A stretch of DNA of 34,375 bases from JBMNQI01 sp050944055 (GTDB lineage Bacteria > Bacillota > Clostridia > Oscillospirales > Oscillospiraceae). The position numbers were made by a program, and so were the translations under genes. Where the stretch lies: positions 1 to 34,375 of the forward strand of contig JBMNQI010000020.1 in NCBI GenBank assembly GCA_050944055.1. Reading direction: 5' to 3'. Below, one piece after another: positions 1 to 8,869 of the stretch. The notes under the pieces are model-generated. The model was given only the letters and a program-made list of their open reading frames with translations. It was not told the DNA's origin and searched no databases. Position 1 is the stretch's first letter. Every line of letters starts with the position of its first letter.

Positions 1-2
1 GC

Positions 3-1814
3 GTTTCCGATGTGAGCTCTGATAGCTGGTACTATGAGGTTGCTTCAAAATCCGTCGCGCTGGGCCTTTTAAAGCCCGCGGCAAATTGCCTCGGCATGAC
101 TAAGCCCATGACAAGGCATTCCGCCCTGTGCATGCTTGCCAAGGCGTTTCAGCTTACGGAGGCGGACCCGGACCTTACGGTACTGTCCGTTTTTGACGAC
201 GGCTATAAAAGCTTCGGCGGGGAGCTGAGAGCCTTGGCCGGCCTGGTGTCGGACGGGCTGCTGACAGGTTACGGAAACTCGCTTCACCTTTCCGATTACA
301 TAACGCGCGCAGAGTTCATAACCGTGCTGTACAGAATCGCGCCCAACCATCTTGGCTTAGATGAGCTTACGGGCGAAGAAACAGGAGGCACGGTTGTAAG
401 AAACGGCGGCGCTGTGGCCGATTTTGATTTTAAGCACGGTTTATATTTTGGCTGCGCCGCCTCGGATATAACGCTCAAGCGAATATCCGCCCCCAAAGTT
501 GTTATACGCGCCGATAGGCTCGAACAGTTTTCGATATTTTCCAGCAAAATCGAAAGGCTCGTGCTTGCCAACGCAGGCGGAGATATTGTGCTTACGCCTT
601 ATTACTCCGAAATCGGCACGGTGGCAGTGGGCGACGGGGGCGGCAGGCTTACGCTGAACGGGAGCTTATCAAACGTTGAAATAACGGGAGACGGGCGCAT
701 CGTCAATATCACCGGCCCCGTAGGCAGAGTTGTTGTAGGCGGCAGCAATAACAATGTCAGAATTGGAGGCCCGGCGCAATCCGTGAAAATACTGTCTTCC
801 GGCAGCGGCAACAGGATTACAGTCAACGGTTATGCAGGGGAGATTGAGGTTACGGGCGGCGGCACTATAATAGACGGCGGAGGTTTAGCGGGGAAGATAA
901 TCGTAAACTCGACGGACAGCAGAATTGGGATAAGCGCGGATATTCTGTATCGCAAAAAGAACTACGGCCTCGATCAGGTCAGACTGACGCTGACTTCGCC
1001 CGAAATCCTGAAGCTCGGGGAGACGCTGAAGGCGACGGCAGCCATAGAGTCGCCTGAGGAAGTGAAGGTATGCAGGGCCTCCTGGTACCTTGACGATGTC
1101 TATATCGGCGGGCAGGAGATAACGGCGGAAAAATCCTCCGCTGTGGAATTAAGCTTCGATCTTACATATAACCGTTATCTTCCCGAAGCCGCGGCGCTGT
1201 CATTTGTGCTCAGCTGTATTACAGATACGGGCGAGTACCAGGAAATCAGCGTCGGCAGGGATTTGGAAATAGAGAATTACAGCGAAGAGCATTATGACAA
1301 GATGGAAACAGAGAGGGTATTGTCTCTGGTCACAACCGGCTATAAGGGCGATTACACGCTTAAATGGGCGCAGGAAAACGATTATGACGGCCGGGACAAG
1401 GAGATATGGGTAAACTCGATGGGCTACGAAAGCAATACGGGTTACCTTATATGGGTCAGTATCGCGTATCAGAGGGCGAATGTCTTCACCGGCTCGAAGG
1501 GAAGCTGGGTGCTCGACAGGTCTTTTATAGTCGGTACCGGGACAAAAAGAGACGAAACTCCCGCAGGCGTATGGAAAATACTCGGCAAGAACACCGAGGG
1601 CTGGACGACGCCGACATATACGGTCAAACCGCTGCTGTACTTCATCAACAGCGCGTACGCGTTTCATTCCAGGCTATACGCGCCCGGCACGACGACAATT
1701 ATAGATGAAAGAATAGGCTTTCCGGTCAGCCACGGCTGCGTTCGGATGTATACGGAGGATGTGGCGTGGATGTACGACAACATCCCGGTCGGAACTGCCG
1801 TCGTTGTATATTAG
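3..1814 (+). CDS. SLH-domain L,D-transpeptidase (5' end outside window)
   Basis: This is the 3' part of an exported cell-wall enzyme; the reading frame is open to the window edge and already encodes SLH sequence (SDVSSDSWYYEVA), so the first in-frame GTG at 12 is not the true start. From the N-terminal side: one to two S-layer-homology repeats (to about residue 110 of the visible part), which would bind secondary cell-wall polymer; a Gly/Val/Ile-rich region of short repeats (about 150-300) that looks like a right-handed beta-helix; an Ig-like beta segment (about 315-425); and a C-terminal YkuD L,D-transpeptidase domain (about 455-600) with the catalytic signature SHGCVRM. YkuD enzymes form 3-3 peptidoglycan cross-links or attach proteins to peptidoglycan. 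The domain assignment for YkuD and SLH is firm; the beta-helix and Ig-like calls rest on repeat pattern only. Confidence 0.85.
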   Translation, partial: VSDVSSDSWYYEVASKSVALGLLKPAANCLGMTKPMTRHSALCMLAKAFQLTEADPDLTVLSVFDDGYKSFGGELRALAGLVSDGLLTGYGNSLHLSDYITRAEFITVLYRIAPNHLGLDELTGEETGGTVVRNGGAVADFDFKHGLYFGCAASDITLKRISAPKVVIRADRLEQFSIFSSKIERLVLANAGGDIVLTPYYSEIGTVAVGDGGGRLTLNGSLSNVEITGDGRIVNITGPVGRVVVGGSNNNVRIGGPAQSVKILSSGSGNRITVNGYAGEIEVTGGGTIIDGGGLAGKIIVNSTDSRIGISADILYRKKNYGLDQVRLTLTSPEILKLGETLKATAAIESPEEVKVCRASWYLDDVYIGGQEITAEKSSAVELSFDLTYNRYLPEAAALSFVLSCITDTGEYQEISVGRDLEIENYSEEHYDKMETERVLSLVTTGYKGDYTLKWAQENDYDGRDKEIWVNSMGYESNTGYLIWVSIAYQRANVFTGSKGSWVLDRSFIVGTGTKRDETPAGVWKILGKNTEGWTTPTYTVKPLLYFINSAYAFHSRLYAPGTTTIIDERIGFPVSHGCVRMYTEDVAWMYDNIPVGTAVVVY

Positions 1815-1904
1815 GCTTTTTACACGTCAGACTCCCAAAGGCCTTATAAAATCCGTTTTTCTTGGAACACTAGACACAAAACGGACGGGTTTTGGGAGAG
1901 TTCC

Positions 1905-3326
1905 ATGGACAAACGTGAAAACGGACTGGGCGCGTTACAGCTTACAATGATGGCCCTTGGCACGGTAATCGGGGGATCGTTTTTTCTGGGCTCGGCGGTC
2001 GCCGTCAGGGCCGCGGGGCCTTCTGTTATCATAGGCTTTATACTGGGCGGGGTGCTGGTTTATTTTATACTCTTCGCAATATCGGAAATGACCGTGGCGA
2101 ACCCGGATTGCGGCTCTTTCCGCACGTTTGCGTCGCAGGCGTTCGGTGAAGCGGCGGGTTTTATTGTCGGGTGGGTGTACTGGACCGGAATGGTTCTCGC
2201 CATGTCGAGCGAAGCCACGGCAGTCTCAATACTGCTCAGGCAATGGTTCCCGGGCATATCGGTACCGCTGACCGGCGCATCTATCATAGTTGGAATAACT
2301 CTCTTAAACCTGCTTGGTGCGGATAAAATAAGCAAGCTTGAAAGCGTTCTTGCCGCAGTCAAGCTGTTTGCGATAGTATTCTTTATAATAATCGCGCTTC
2401 TTATTATATTCGGCCTGCTGCGCGGGGCTAGAGCGGCGGGACTCGGCGAACTTAATAACGAGCCGTTTATGCCCGGGGGCGTTTCAGGACTTGCCGGGAG
2501 CATGCTCCTCGTAATGTTCACTTACGCGGGCTTTGAAATTATCGGCTTTGCCGCGTCCGAGGCGAGGGATCCTGAGGTAACCGTGCCGAAAGCGATACGC
2601 TATACGGTCTTAGGGCTTTCGTCTCTTTATATTGCGTACACCGTTGTTCTGCTCACGCTTATACCCACGTCAGAGCTAAACGAAAATGTGAGCCCGATAG
2701 TCGCCGCCATGAACAGGCACGGTATAACATGGGCGGGTACGGCTTTGAACATTGTTCTGATTTCCGCAATACTTTCCACAATGCTCGCAGCCATGTTCGG
2801 CCTCGGACGCATGATGCGCTCTATAGCCCGGGAGGGCCAGGCCCCGCGCTGGCTTAAAGACAAAGGCGAGGTGCCCTACAGGGGCATACTGGCCTCGGGC
2901 TCGGGCATGCTTTTTTCGCTCGGTACAGGGCTTATGTTTCCGAGCGTCTATCTTTTCCTGATAAGCTCCGGCGGTTTTGCTTTATTGTTTTCATATGTGA
3001 TGATCATGGCGACGCACATACGCTTCCGCAAAAAGTACGGCTGCCCTCCCGACGGGAAATGTCAGCTGTGGGGCTACCCCTATACCTCTCTTATAGTCCT
3101 CCTGGCACTTGTATCAGCGCTCGCAAGCATGCCTTTCGTACCCGGCCAGACTTCCGGGCTGGCGGCCGGGATTACGATTGTCATATTCTATTCCGCATGC
3201 TATTGCGCTTTGCGCGTAATAAGGAGCAGGAAGAAGCAGCGCGGGCGCTTTATAGGCGGAGGTATGGCCGCCGAAATGTCAGAAGAGCTTACCGATTTTA
3301 ACAGGGAAGAAGAGGACGGGAAGTAA
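1905..3326 (+). CDS. APC-family amino acid permease
   Basis: A 473-residue multi-spanning membrane protein of the amino acid-polyamine-organocation superfamily. The N-terminal helix carries the GTVIGGSFF motif, the unwound TM1 substrate site of APC transporters, and about 12 hydrophobic segments follow. The C-terminal tail is short, polar and acidic. Substrate cannot be read from the sequence. The ATG at 1905 is preceded by GGGAGAG at good spacing. Between the upstream stop and this gene is a weak inverted repeat (1852-1859 with 1878-1885) that might reduce read-through. The gene ends 11 bases from the convergent radical SAM gene, with no obvious terminator between them. Confidence 0.88.
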   Translation: MDKRENGLGALQLTMMALGTVIGGSFFLGSAVAVRAAGPSVIIGFILGGVLVYFILFAISEMTVANPDCGSFRTFASQAFGEAAGFIVGWVYWTGMVLAMSSEATAVSILLRQWFPGISVPLTGASIIVGITLLNLLGADKISKLESVLAAVKLFAIVFFIIIALLIIFGLLRGARAAGLGELNNEPFMPGGVSGLAGSMLLVMFTYAGFEIIGFAASEARDPEVTVPKAIRYTVLGLSSLYIAYTVVLLTLIPTSELNENVSPIVAAMNRHGITWAGTALNIVLISAILSTMLAAMFGLGRMMRSIAREGQAPRWLKDKGEVPYRGILASGSGMLFSLGTGLMFPSVYLFLISSGGFALLFSYVMIMATHIRFRKKYGCPPDGKCQLWGYPYTSLIVLLALVSALASMPFVPGQTSGLAAGITIVIFYSACYCALRVIRSRKKQRGRFIGGGMAAEMSEELTDFNREEEDGK

Positions 3327-3337
3327 AGGGAAAACGT

Positions 3338-4165
3338 TCAGATATTGCCTATATAGACATAATCCAGATGGCGTTTCGCGACTTCCCGCAGCCTGTATAA
3401 GGTATTAATCGGCGTTGGCTCCCGGTCGCGCATACGGTATCGGGGGAAGAAGCGCGTGATATGAAGCGGTATGTCGGGCCTTATTGCGGAAAGCCAGCCT
3501 GAGAGCGCGTCCATCTCGCCGTCCGTATCGTTTTCGCCGGGTATTATCAGCGTTGTGATTTCCACATGGCATTTTTCGGCGGAGAGCCTGATAGTCTGCT
3601 TGACAGTTTCGAGGTCGCCGCCCAGCTTTTTGTAGAATTGCTCCGTAAATCCTTTGAGATCGATATTCATCGCGTCGATTAAGTGCAGCAGCTCAATAAG
3701 TGGGTCGGAACAGATCATGCCGTTTGTCACAAGCACGATTTTCAGCCCTGACTTTTTGGCGATAATTGCGCAGTCGCGCACGTACTCGTAGCTTATAAGC
3801 GGCTCGTTATACGTGAAGGCGAGGCCTATATTGTTCCTCGGCACGAGCGAAAGCGCCTTGTTTACAAGCTCTTCCGGCGATACATAAACGGCGCGCGAGC
3901 TTTCCACATTCGCCATGGAAATCTCGCTGTTCTGGCAGAAGGAGCAGCGCAGGTTGCAGCCCCAGCTCCCGACGGACAGGATTGTGCTGCCCGGGAAAAA
4001 TCGGGCGAGCGGCTTTTTCTCAATTGGGTCGAGGGCCATGGAGGTAATCATGCCGTAATTAAAGCACGTGACGGCGCCGCCGTCGTTTTTTCGCGCTCGG
4101 CAAAGCCCCACGCGGCCCTCGCCGAGTTGGCAGCGGTGAGGGCAGATATTGCAGACCGGCGTCAT
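3338..4165 (-). CDS. amrS: AmmeMemoRadiSam system radical SAM enzyme
   Basis: A 275-residue radical SAM protein related to pyruvate formate-lyase activating enzymes. It has the CxxxCxxC cluster motif (CNLRCSFCQNSE, about residues 70-80) and, ahead of it, a second Cys-rich N-terminal motif (CNICPHRC...GLC) typical of the AmmeMemoRadiSam group. It would use a [4Fe-4S] cluster and S-adenosylmethionine to make a radical; the substrate is not established. Its ATG overlaps the stop of the upstream Memo-AMMECR1 fusion gene by four bases, so the two are almost certainly translated from one message. The physical linkage to Memo and AMMECR1 domains separates it from generic activating enzymes. It is convergent with the permease gene. 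Confidence 0.9.
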   Translation of the reverse strand: MTPVCNICPHRCQLGEGRVGLCRARKNDGGAVTCFNYGMITSMALDPIEKKPLARFFPGSTILSVGSWGCNLRCSFCQNSEISMANVESSRAVYVSPEELVNKALSLVPRNNIGLAFTYNEPLISYEYVRDCAIIAKKSGLKIVLVTNGMICSDPLIELLHLIDAMNIDLKGFTEQFYKKLGGDLETVKQTIRLSAEKCHVEITTLIIPGENDTDGEMDALSGWLSAIRPDIPLHITRFFPRYRMRDREPTPINTLYRLREVAKRHLDYVYIGNI

Positions 4166-5541
4166 TTGTGGCGCACCACCTCGAAGCGCTGAAGCGTATA
4201 TTTTTCGCCCGGGCGTATGCCGGCTTTTTGCCTGGCGATTTCAATCTGCTCCTCCACGGTGTCCACGCCCTCAAGATTCGGCAGGAGCAATCCCCTCCGG
4301 TAGCCGCTGCTTACAATCACGCCGTAGCGCTTTACATCCAGTTTATCGGGTGAATCAATCGGCTCAGGCTCGCCCAGGACGTCGACGCTGTATGTGAGCA
4401 GGGGCAGCTCGTCCTTCGTGACGGGCGGGAAGCGCGGGTCCTCGGTGCCGGATGAAACAGCGTTGCGCAGGATTTCCTCGGCGACTGAACCTGTCGTCGG
4501 CAGGATTGTGCCGATGCAGCCGCGCAGCTGATTTCCGATCTTCAGCGAAACGAACGCGCCTGCCCGTGAGGAGAGCATTTCTTCGGGAAGATCGTCCGGC
4601 AGCCGGGCGCGTTTCCCCGTTTTAATAAACGTTTCAAGACTCAGGCGCGCAAGGCGCACATACGCGTCTTCGCCGGGACCGTCCAAGCCGATGTTCTTAT
4701 CGGCATAAAGCCTGCGGTCGAAGCGGCGGCTTGTGTCTTCTCCTTTTACTTTAAAAGCCGCGATGCCGTATCCGACACCGAAAGGCCCTTCGTATGAGAG
4801 AAGCTCGCTCTCGACAGACTTCCCGTCCAGAACGCCCGCCATGATCTGGAAGGAACGCAGGCCGCATTCCGCCGCCTCGGCGCAAAAATCATCCTCAAAC
4901 TGCAGGAGCTTGAGAAAATCGCCTGCGGATAGGGCTTCGGTGACGCGTCTGTCAAATTCGGGACCCTGCGGGGCAAAGCCGTAAGGCCCGTCCGCCGTAA
5001 GCTTGTGCGAGAGGTCGCCGCTTGCTATGAATACCACACGGCGGTCGAGCTTATCGGCGGTCTTTGCTATGCATTTGCCCAGCCTGTAATGCACAAGCGG
5101 TGAAAGGCCTGAAAGCCCTATGCGCACAAGCTTATACTGCCTGTAGTATTCATTTAGAAAAGCAAGTGGTATAATAGTCCCGTGGTCAAGCTCTGTATCC
5201 CGCCGCCCCAGCGGGCCGGCCGGAATGCTCTCGGCTTTTGCCTCGCGCGATAGCTCTTCGGCAAATTTGGTGTCATAGGAGGCCTCGACTGCGACGGAAC
5301 GCGCGCCGAAACGGCCGAGGTCGCCTCGCGCATGGCCACCGGGCGAGATGTGAAAATAATCGGCACAAAGCGCTGCGTGCGGACTTGTCAGCACTATCGT
5401 ATCGGGCCTGAGCTCGGCGGCCCTGCGGCAGGCCTCCCTGTAGGCCTCGATGGTTCTGCTGATCCGCTTCTCCTCGCCGCGGCCGACTTCGGGCATGATT
5501 ATTGGCGGGTGAGGCACGACGTAAGCGGCCAGTATGGGCAT
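4162..5541 (-). CDS. Memo-like / AMMECR1 fusion protein (AmmeMemoRadiSam B+A)
   Basis: A 459-residue two-domain protein. The N-terminal half (about 1-270) is of the LigB/Memo class III dioxygenase-like fold, with VVPHPPI near the start and conserved TSPHA, HGTIIPL and SGDLSH motifs that in dioxygenases would line a metal site. The C-terminal half (about 285-459) is an AMMECR1 domain carrying its signature LRGCIGT. In many genomes these are two genes, AmmeMemoRadiSam proteins B and A; here they are fused and followed directly by the radical SAM gene. The role of the system is still unclear. I choose the ATG at 5541 because an AAAGGGGG ribosome site sits just upstream; the longer frame back to 5571 would put that site inside the coding region. 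Confidence 0.88.
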   Translation of the reverse strand: MPILAAYVVPHPPIIMPEVGRGEEKRISRTIEAYREACRRAAELRPDTIVLTSPHAALCADYFHISPGGHARGDLGRFGARSVAVEASYDTKFAEELSREAKAESIPAGPLGRRDTELDHGTIIPLAFLNEYYRQYKLVRIGLSGLSPLVHYRLGKCIAKTADKLDRRVVFIASGDLSHKLTADGPYGFAPQGPEFDRRVTEALSAGDFLKLLQFEDDFCAEAAECGLRSFQIMAGVLDGKSVESELLSYEGPFGVGYGIAAFKVKGEDTSRRFDRRLYADKNIGLDGPGEDAYVRLARLSLETFIKTGKRARLPDDLPEEMLSSRAGAFVSLKIGNQLRGCIGTILPTTGSVAEEILRNAVSSGTEDPRFPPVTKDELPLLTYSVDVLGEPEPIDSPDKLDVKRYGVIVSSGYRRGLLLPNLEGVDTVEEQIEIARQKAGIRPGEKYTLQRFEVVRHK

Positions 5542-5601
5542 AGAAAATCCCCCTTTATTTTGTAATAACAACGGCAGTTAATGATGTTCCCATTTAACAG
5601 C

Positions 5602-5631
5602 ATCATATTCATGGGAATAACGGTTTATCAA
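5602..5631 (-). promoter_or_regulatory. Candidate sigma-A promoter of the AmmeMemoRadiSam operon
   Basis: On the minus strand, TTGATA (5626-5631) and TATGAT (5602-5607) are separated by 18 bases, upstream of the fusion gene start at 5541. A 7-base inverted repeat (TTCCCAT with ATGGGAA) spans this promoter. Assigned from consensus only. Confidence 0.5.
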
Positions 5632-5642
5632 ACGCCGATTCC

Positions 5643-5671
5643 TTGACTTAAAACAGTTTGCATTATACAAT
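5643..5671 (+). promoter_or_regulatory. Candidate sigma-A promoter of the FAD-dependent protein gene
   Basis: TTGACT (5643-5648) and TACAAT (5666-5671) with exact 17-base spacing lie about 30 bases upstream of the start codon at 5702. The divergent minus-strand promoter is immediately adjacent, so the two units share a compact regulatory region. Confidence 0.65.
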
Positions 5672-5701
5672 ACACACGTTAGGGCTTTGGGAGGAACGAA
5701 A

Positions 5702-7090
5702 ATGAAGACTGACGTACTGATAATCGGGGCGGGCCCTGCCGGAATCTTTACCGCGCTTGAGATGCTTCGCAGGAACAGCAGGAAGAAGATTACGGTGGTC
5801 GAAAAAGGACAGCCTATTGAAAAAAGGCGCTGCCCGAAGGATATTACGCAGAAATGCGTCGATTGCAGGCCATATTGCCATATTACAACGGGCTTTTCGG
5901 GGGCGGGCGCGTTTTCTGACGGCAAGCTGTCACTGAGCTGCGAGGTAGGCGGCGACCTTCCGGACCTGATAGGAAGCGAGCTTGTCCAGAAGACTATCGA
6001 CTATACGGACGGCATATATCTTGAATTCGGAGCGGATACAAAAGTGGAGGGAGTCGGGAAAACCGAGGAGGTCAAGGCTATACGAAAAAGGGCGATACAG
6101 GCGGGGCTGAAGCTTGTGGACTGCCCGATCAGGCACCTCGGGACCGAGAAGGCTCATAAGCTCTACCTGGAGATAGAAAAATATCTTCTCAACAGCGGCG
6201 TGGAAGTGCTTTTCGGCTGCGAATGCACAGATCTGATGCTTAAGGGTGAAAAATGCCTGGGCGCGTACCTTCGCGACAATAACAGGGAGTTTGAGTGCTT
6301 CGCCGGACATACGGTAGTCGCCACGGGCAGACGCGGCGCCGACTGGCTGGAAAGGCTCTGTGAGGAGCACGGCATAGCGCACCAGCCGGGCACAGTCGAT
6401 ATCGGCGTGCGCGTCGAGGTGCGAAGCGAGGTTATGGAATTTGTCAACAATGTGCTGTATGAGTCAAAGCTTATAGGGTACCCGAGGCCGTTTAAAAACA
6501 AAGTGCGCACATTCTGCCAGAATCCCGGCGGCTTTGTAAGCCAGGAGAATTACGACAATGACCTCGCGGTGGTAAACGGGCACTCATATAAAGAGCGCAA
6601 ATCCGAAAACACAAACCTCGCCATACTGTGCTCGCATAACTTCACGCACCCGTTCAACCAGCCGATCTCCTACGCCCAGAAGGTGGGCGAGCTCACAAAC
6701 ATGCTCGGCGACGGGCACATACTTGTCCAGAGATTCGGCGACATACTTGACGGGAAGCGGACCTGGGAAAAAGAGCTTTCACGCTCCAACGTAAAGCCGA
6801 CGCTGCCCGACGCCGTCGCTGGAGACATTACCGCTGCTATGCCGTACAGGTCTATGACAAATATAATAAACTTCATACAAGCGGTCGATCTCGTTGTGCC
6901 CGGTTTCGCCGCGGCGGAGACGCTTCTGTATTCGCCGGAGCTGAAATTTTACAGCAATAAGATAAAAATGGACGCTAATTTCAATACGAACGTTGAAGGC
7001 CTGCACAGCCTGGGGGACTCAAGCGGATGGACACGGGGACTTATGATGGCCTCGGCCATGGGCGTGCTTATGGGTCGGCTGCTCGCGTAG
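5702..7090 (+). CDS. FAD-dependent dehydrogenase-like protein (COG2509 type)
   Basis: A 462-residue flavoprotein. The N-terminus has the Rossmann dinucleotide motif GAGPAG after a beta-strand (DVLIIGAGPAG) with an acidic residue ending strand 2 (VVEKG), the classical FAD-binding signature. A Cys-rich insert follows (RCPKDITQKCVDCRPYC), then SGAGAFSDGKLS, characteristic of the uncharacterised COG2509 dehydrogenases. The C-terminus has GDSSGWTRGLMMASAMG, the second FAD-contact region. The substrate is unknown. The ATG at 5702 is preceded by GGGAGG at correct spacing; the alternative TTG at 5687 lies within that ribosome site. The gene ends at a strong hairpin terminator. Confidence 0.85.
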   Translation: MKTDVLIIGAGPAGIFTALEMLRRNSRKKITVVEKGQPIEKRRCPKDITQKCVDCRPYCHITTGFSGAGAFSDGKLSLSCEVGGDLPDLIGSELVQKTIDYTDGIYLEFGADTKVEGVGKTEEVKAIRKRAIQAGLKLVDCPIRHLGTEKAHKLYLEIEKYLLNSGVEVLFGCECTDLMLKGEKCLGAYLRDNNREFECFAGHTVVATGRRGADWLERLCEEHGIAHQPGTVDIGVRVEVRSEVMEFVNNVLYESKLIGYPRPFKNKVRTFCQNPGGFVSQENYDNDLAVVNGHSYKERKSENTNLAILCSHNFTHPFNQPISYAQKVGELTNMLGDGHILVQRFGDILDGKRTWEKELSRSNVKPTLPDAVAGDITAAMPYRSMTNIINFIQAVDLVVPGFAAAETLLYSPELKFYSNKIKMDANFNTNVEGLHSLGDSSGWTRGLMMASAMGVLMGRLLA

Positions 7091-7129
7091 CACAGGAATA
7101 TTCTACCACCTTTTTTTACTTATGTCATG

Positions 7130-7166
7130 AAAAAGTGCGTTCTTCCCGTACGGAAACGCACTTTTT
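7130..7166. terminator. Bidirectional hairpin terminator
   Basis: A 12-base perfect inverted repeat, AAAAAGTGCGTT (7130-7141) with AACGCACTTTTT (7155-7166), has A-rich and T-rich ends, so it can terminate both the FAD gene (+) and the holin-like gene (-). Confidence 0.85.
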
Positions 7167-7199
7167 ATTATGTGCAAAACGGGACACGAGAATGGATAT

Positions 7200-7475
7200 T
7201 CAGCCGTCGCCGTTTTTTTTATTTGAAAGCTGCTTGCCTATCTGGTGGGCGCCGGTAGCCGCAAGCCCGGAAGCGATGCCTATGGCGGTCGCCGTTATAT
7301 AGTCCTTAGCCGGGAACTCGGGCATAAGATGCACTGAGAGAACGCCGAGGAGCCCGCCGAGCGTGCCAGAGATGATAGGCAGCCATTTCTTATTCAGCTT
7401 CGTGGCTTTTATGAGCTGCGCGACAAGATAGCATATTACCGTGATAGCAGCGATATTTGTAAAACCAAAATCCAT
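7200..7475 (-). CDS. Phage holin family protein
   Basis: A 91-residue small membrane protein with two or three hydrophobic segments (about 8-22, 33-52 and 60-80), a lysine-rich loop (KATKLNKKW) and a charged C-terminal tail (KKNGDG), matching the pattern of small clostridial phage holins. Holins make inner-membrane lesions that release or activate endolysins, but bacterial copies also serve in protein export or differentiation. No endolysin or other phage gene is near it. The ATG at 7475 is preceded by CTGGAGGAA at good spacing. The family call comes from general resemblance, so a generic small membrane protein is the alternative. Confidence 0.65.
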   Translation of the reverse strand: MDFGFTNIAAITVICYLVAQLIKATKLNKKWLPIISGTLGGLLGVLSVHLMPEFPAKDYITATAIGIASGLAATGAHQIGKQLSNKKNGDG

Positions 7476-7684
7476 AGTGATTCCTCCAGCGGGTTTTGAT
7501 AATACAGTTATATTCTGAAGAAAGCGCGATGTTTCTAAAACAAGCCAATCTTTCGCATGATTATTAAGACAGACTTCCGCCCGGAACGACGGTTGGGTGC
7601 CTGCCTTTCCGCCGCAGTTTTATTCGCTTATACGCCGAATATATAATTCTTTCCGGAGAACATGTGTTCCGCCGTTAATAAAAC

Positions 7685-7714
7685 AAGGCGGTTTCCACGA
7701 ACGGAAACCGCCTT
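7685..7714 (-). terminator. Terminator downstream of the crotonase-fold gene
   Basis: A 12-base perfect inverted repeat (AAGGCGGTTTCC with GGAAACCGCCTT, 6-base loop) lies 17 bases past the stop; read on the minus strand it ends in TTGTTTTA. Confidence 0.85.
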
Positions 7715-7730
7715 TGCGTTATGTAAACGA

Positions 7731-8741
7731 TTATTTTATCTCGTCTTCCTCTATGAAGGGGCCGACGCGCGGACGTACGATCTTGCCTTTCTTCTCGGCG
7801 GCCAGAACGGCGGCAGCCTCCTGCTTTGCGCCAATCCAGTGCGCGTTGTCGTGCGGGCTGTTCTCGGTGGCAGTTACGTACATCTCGGTGGAGAAGCCGT
7901 TTCTCAGCTCCCAGGAAATGTCCGTCTTCCAGGGTGCACGGAGGATCTGGGTGGTAATACGGCGCGTGACGCGCGTGCCGGAGAGCATAATAAGCTCGGC
8001 TATTTCCCAGGCGCGCTTGTAGCAGGCGTCAAGGTCGGGCTGTATCTCGTTGATCATGCCGTATCTGAGAGCCTTACGCGCGGAGATTATTTCGCCGGTG
8101 AGCTCGGCATATGCAAAGCGCTTGCGGCCCATGAGCTCGCGCCAGGCAATCTGTATGCCGTCGCCGGGAACCATGTTGATACGGAAATGCATATCGGTCG
8201 TCCAGGCGTCTTCGGTGGCCAGCGTTATGTCCGTGAACAGGAAGATGTCGCTGTGGAAAGCAGCGCCGTTCCATATACCTATGGACGGTATCTCAAGGTC
8301 GAACATCGCGCCTTCAATGTTGTTTGTTCCGTCATAATAGCTGTATTCATAGAGACGCCAGGCGTTTTCTGTTGTCTCGTCATATGCCTTTATGAAGGTC
8401 TTGGTGTCGGAGAGGTCTTCCTTGCGGCTTGAACGGTCGATACCCCTGAAGAAATCCTTGCCGGTGGCGCCGAGTATGAAGACCTCGTTGTCGTGGTCCC
8501 AGCCACAGATTGTAAACATGAAGTGCAGCAGCTTATGCGACGGGCCGCCCCACATAAATTCGCCGCCGTCTGTATGGAGGCGGGCTTCAAGTATACCGTT
8601 TTCGCGCTTGAAAATGACGCGGCTTTTAAACATTTCCTTGTAGGTTTCAAAGGGGATAGCGAATTCACCCCGGTACGGGTCATTTTTCCACTTATATGCA
8701 TCGGACTCGGTAAATACGGTTTTGCGGACAGGTGTGGCCAT
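7731..8741 (-). CDS. Crotonase-superfamily hydrolase, 6-oxocamphor hydrolase-like
   Basis: A 336-residue enoyl-CoA hydratase/isomerase-fold protein. From memory it resembles 6-oxocamphor hydrolase, a CoA-independent C-C bond hydrolase of cyclic beta-diketones: VPGDGIQIAWRELMG matches the VPGDGAHVVWPHVLG segment that carries the catalytic Asp, NGAAFHSDIFLFTD has a His near the one in NGPVTNHPEIPVMSD, and the segments around RLHTDGGEFMWG and RYGMINEI also match. It has an N-terminal extension of about 40 residues and a longer middle than ordinary crotonases. By inference it could cleave a cyclic diketone; a CoA substrate is not excluded. The ATG at 8741 follows GGAGGATTT. The LysR gene lies just upstream on the same strand. 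Confidence 0.75.
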   Translation of the reverse strand: MATPVRKTVFTESDAYKWKNDPYRGEFAIPFETYKEMFKSRVIFKRENGILEARLHTDGGEFMWGGPSHKLLHFMFTICGWDHDNEVFILGATGKDFFRGIDRSSRKEDLSDTKTFIKAYDETTENAWRLYEYSYYDGTNNIEGAMFDLEIPSIGIWNGAAFHSDIFLFTDITLATEDAWTTDMHFRINMVPGDGIQIAWRELMGRKRFAYAELTGEIISARKALRYGMINEIQPDLDACYKRAWEIAELIMLSGTRVTRRITTQILRAPWKTDISWELRNGFSTEMYVTATENSPHDNAHWIGAKQEAAAVLAAEKKGKIVRPRVGPFIEEDEIK

Positions 8742-8779
8742 AATAAATCCTCCTTAGATAATTTAAGAAATCTATATTA

Positions 8780-8799
8780 GATTATACTCAAATATTATC
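8780..8799. promoter_or_regulatory. Possible LysR-type operator upstream of the crotonase-fold gene
   Basis: GATTATA and TATTATC form a near-perfect inverted repeat (one mismatch) around six bases in the 128-base gap between the LysR gene and the crotonase-fold gene. The half-site size and AT-rich character suit a LysR-type site, but this is a pattern match only in an AT-rich region. Confidence 0.3.
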
Positions 8800-8869
8800 A
8801 TAGGGGGGATTTAAAGTAAATTCCGGAACAATTATATATATATTCCATATCACATGGTGGTGAAACGCG

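Noticed and set aside
7200..7475. Prophage remnant
   Set aside because: A single holin-like gene with no integrase, att-like repeats or structural genes is not enough.
7662..8432. A 256-codon open frame opposite the crotonase-fold gene
   Set aside because: It is a shadow of the minus-strand gene; no family motif and no ribosome site.
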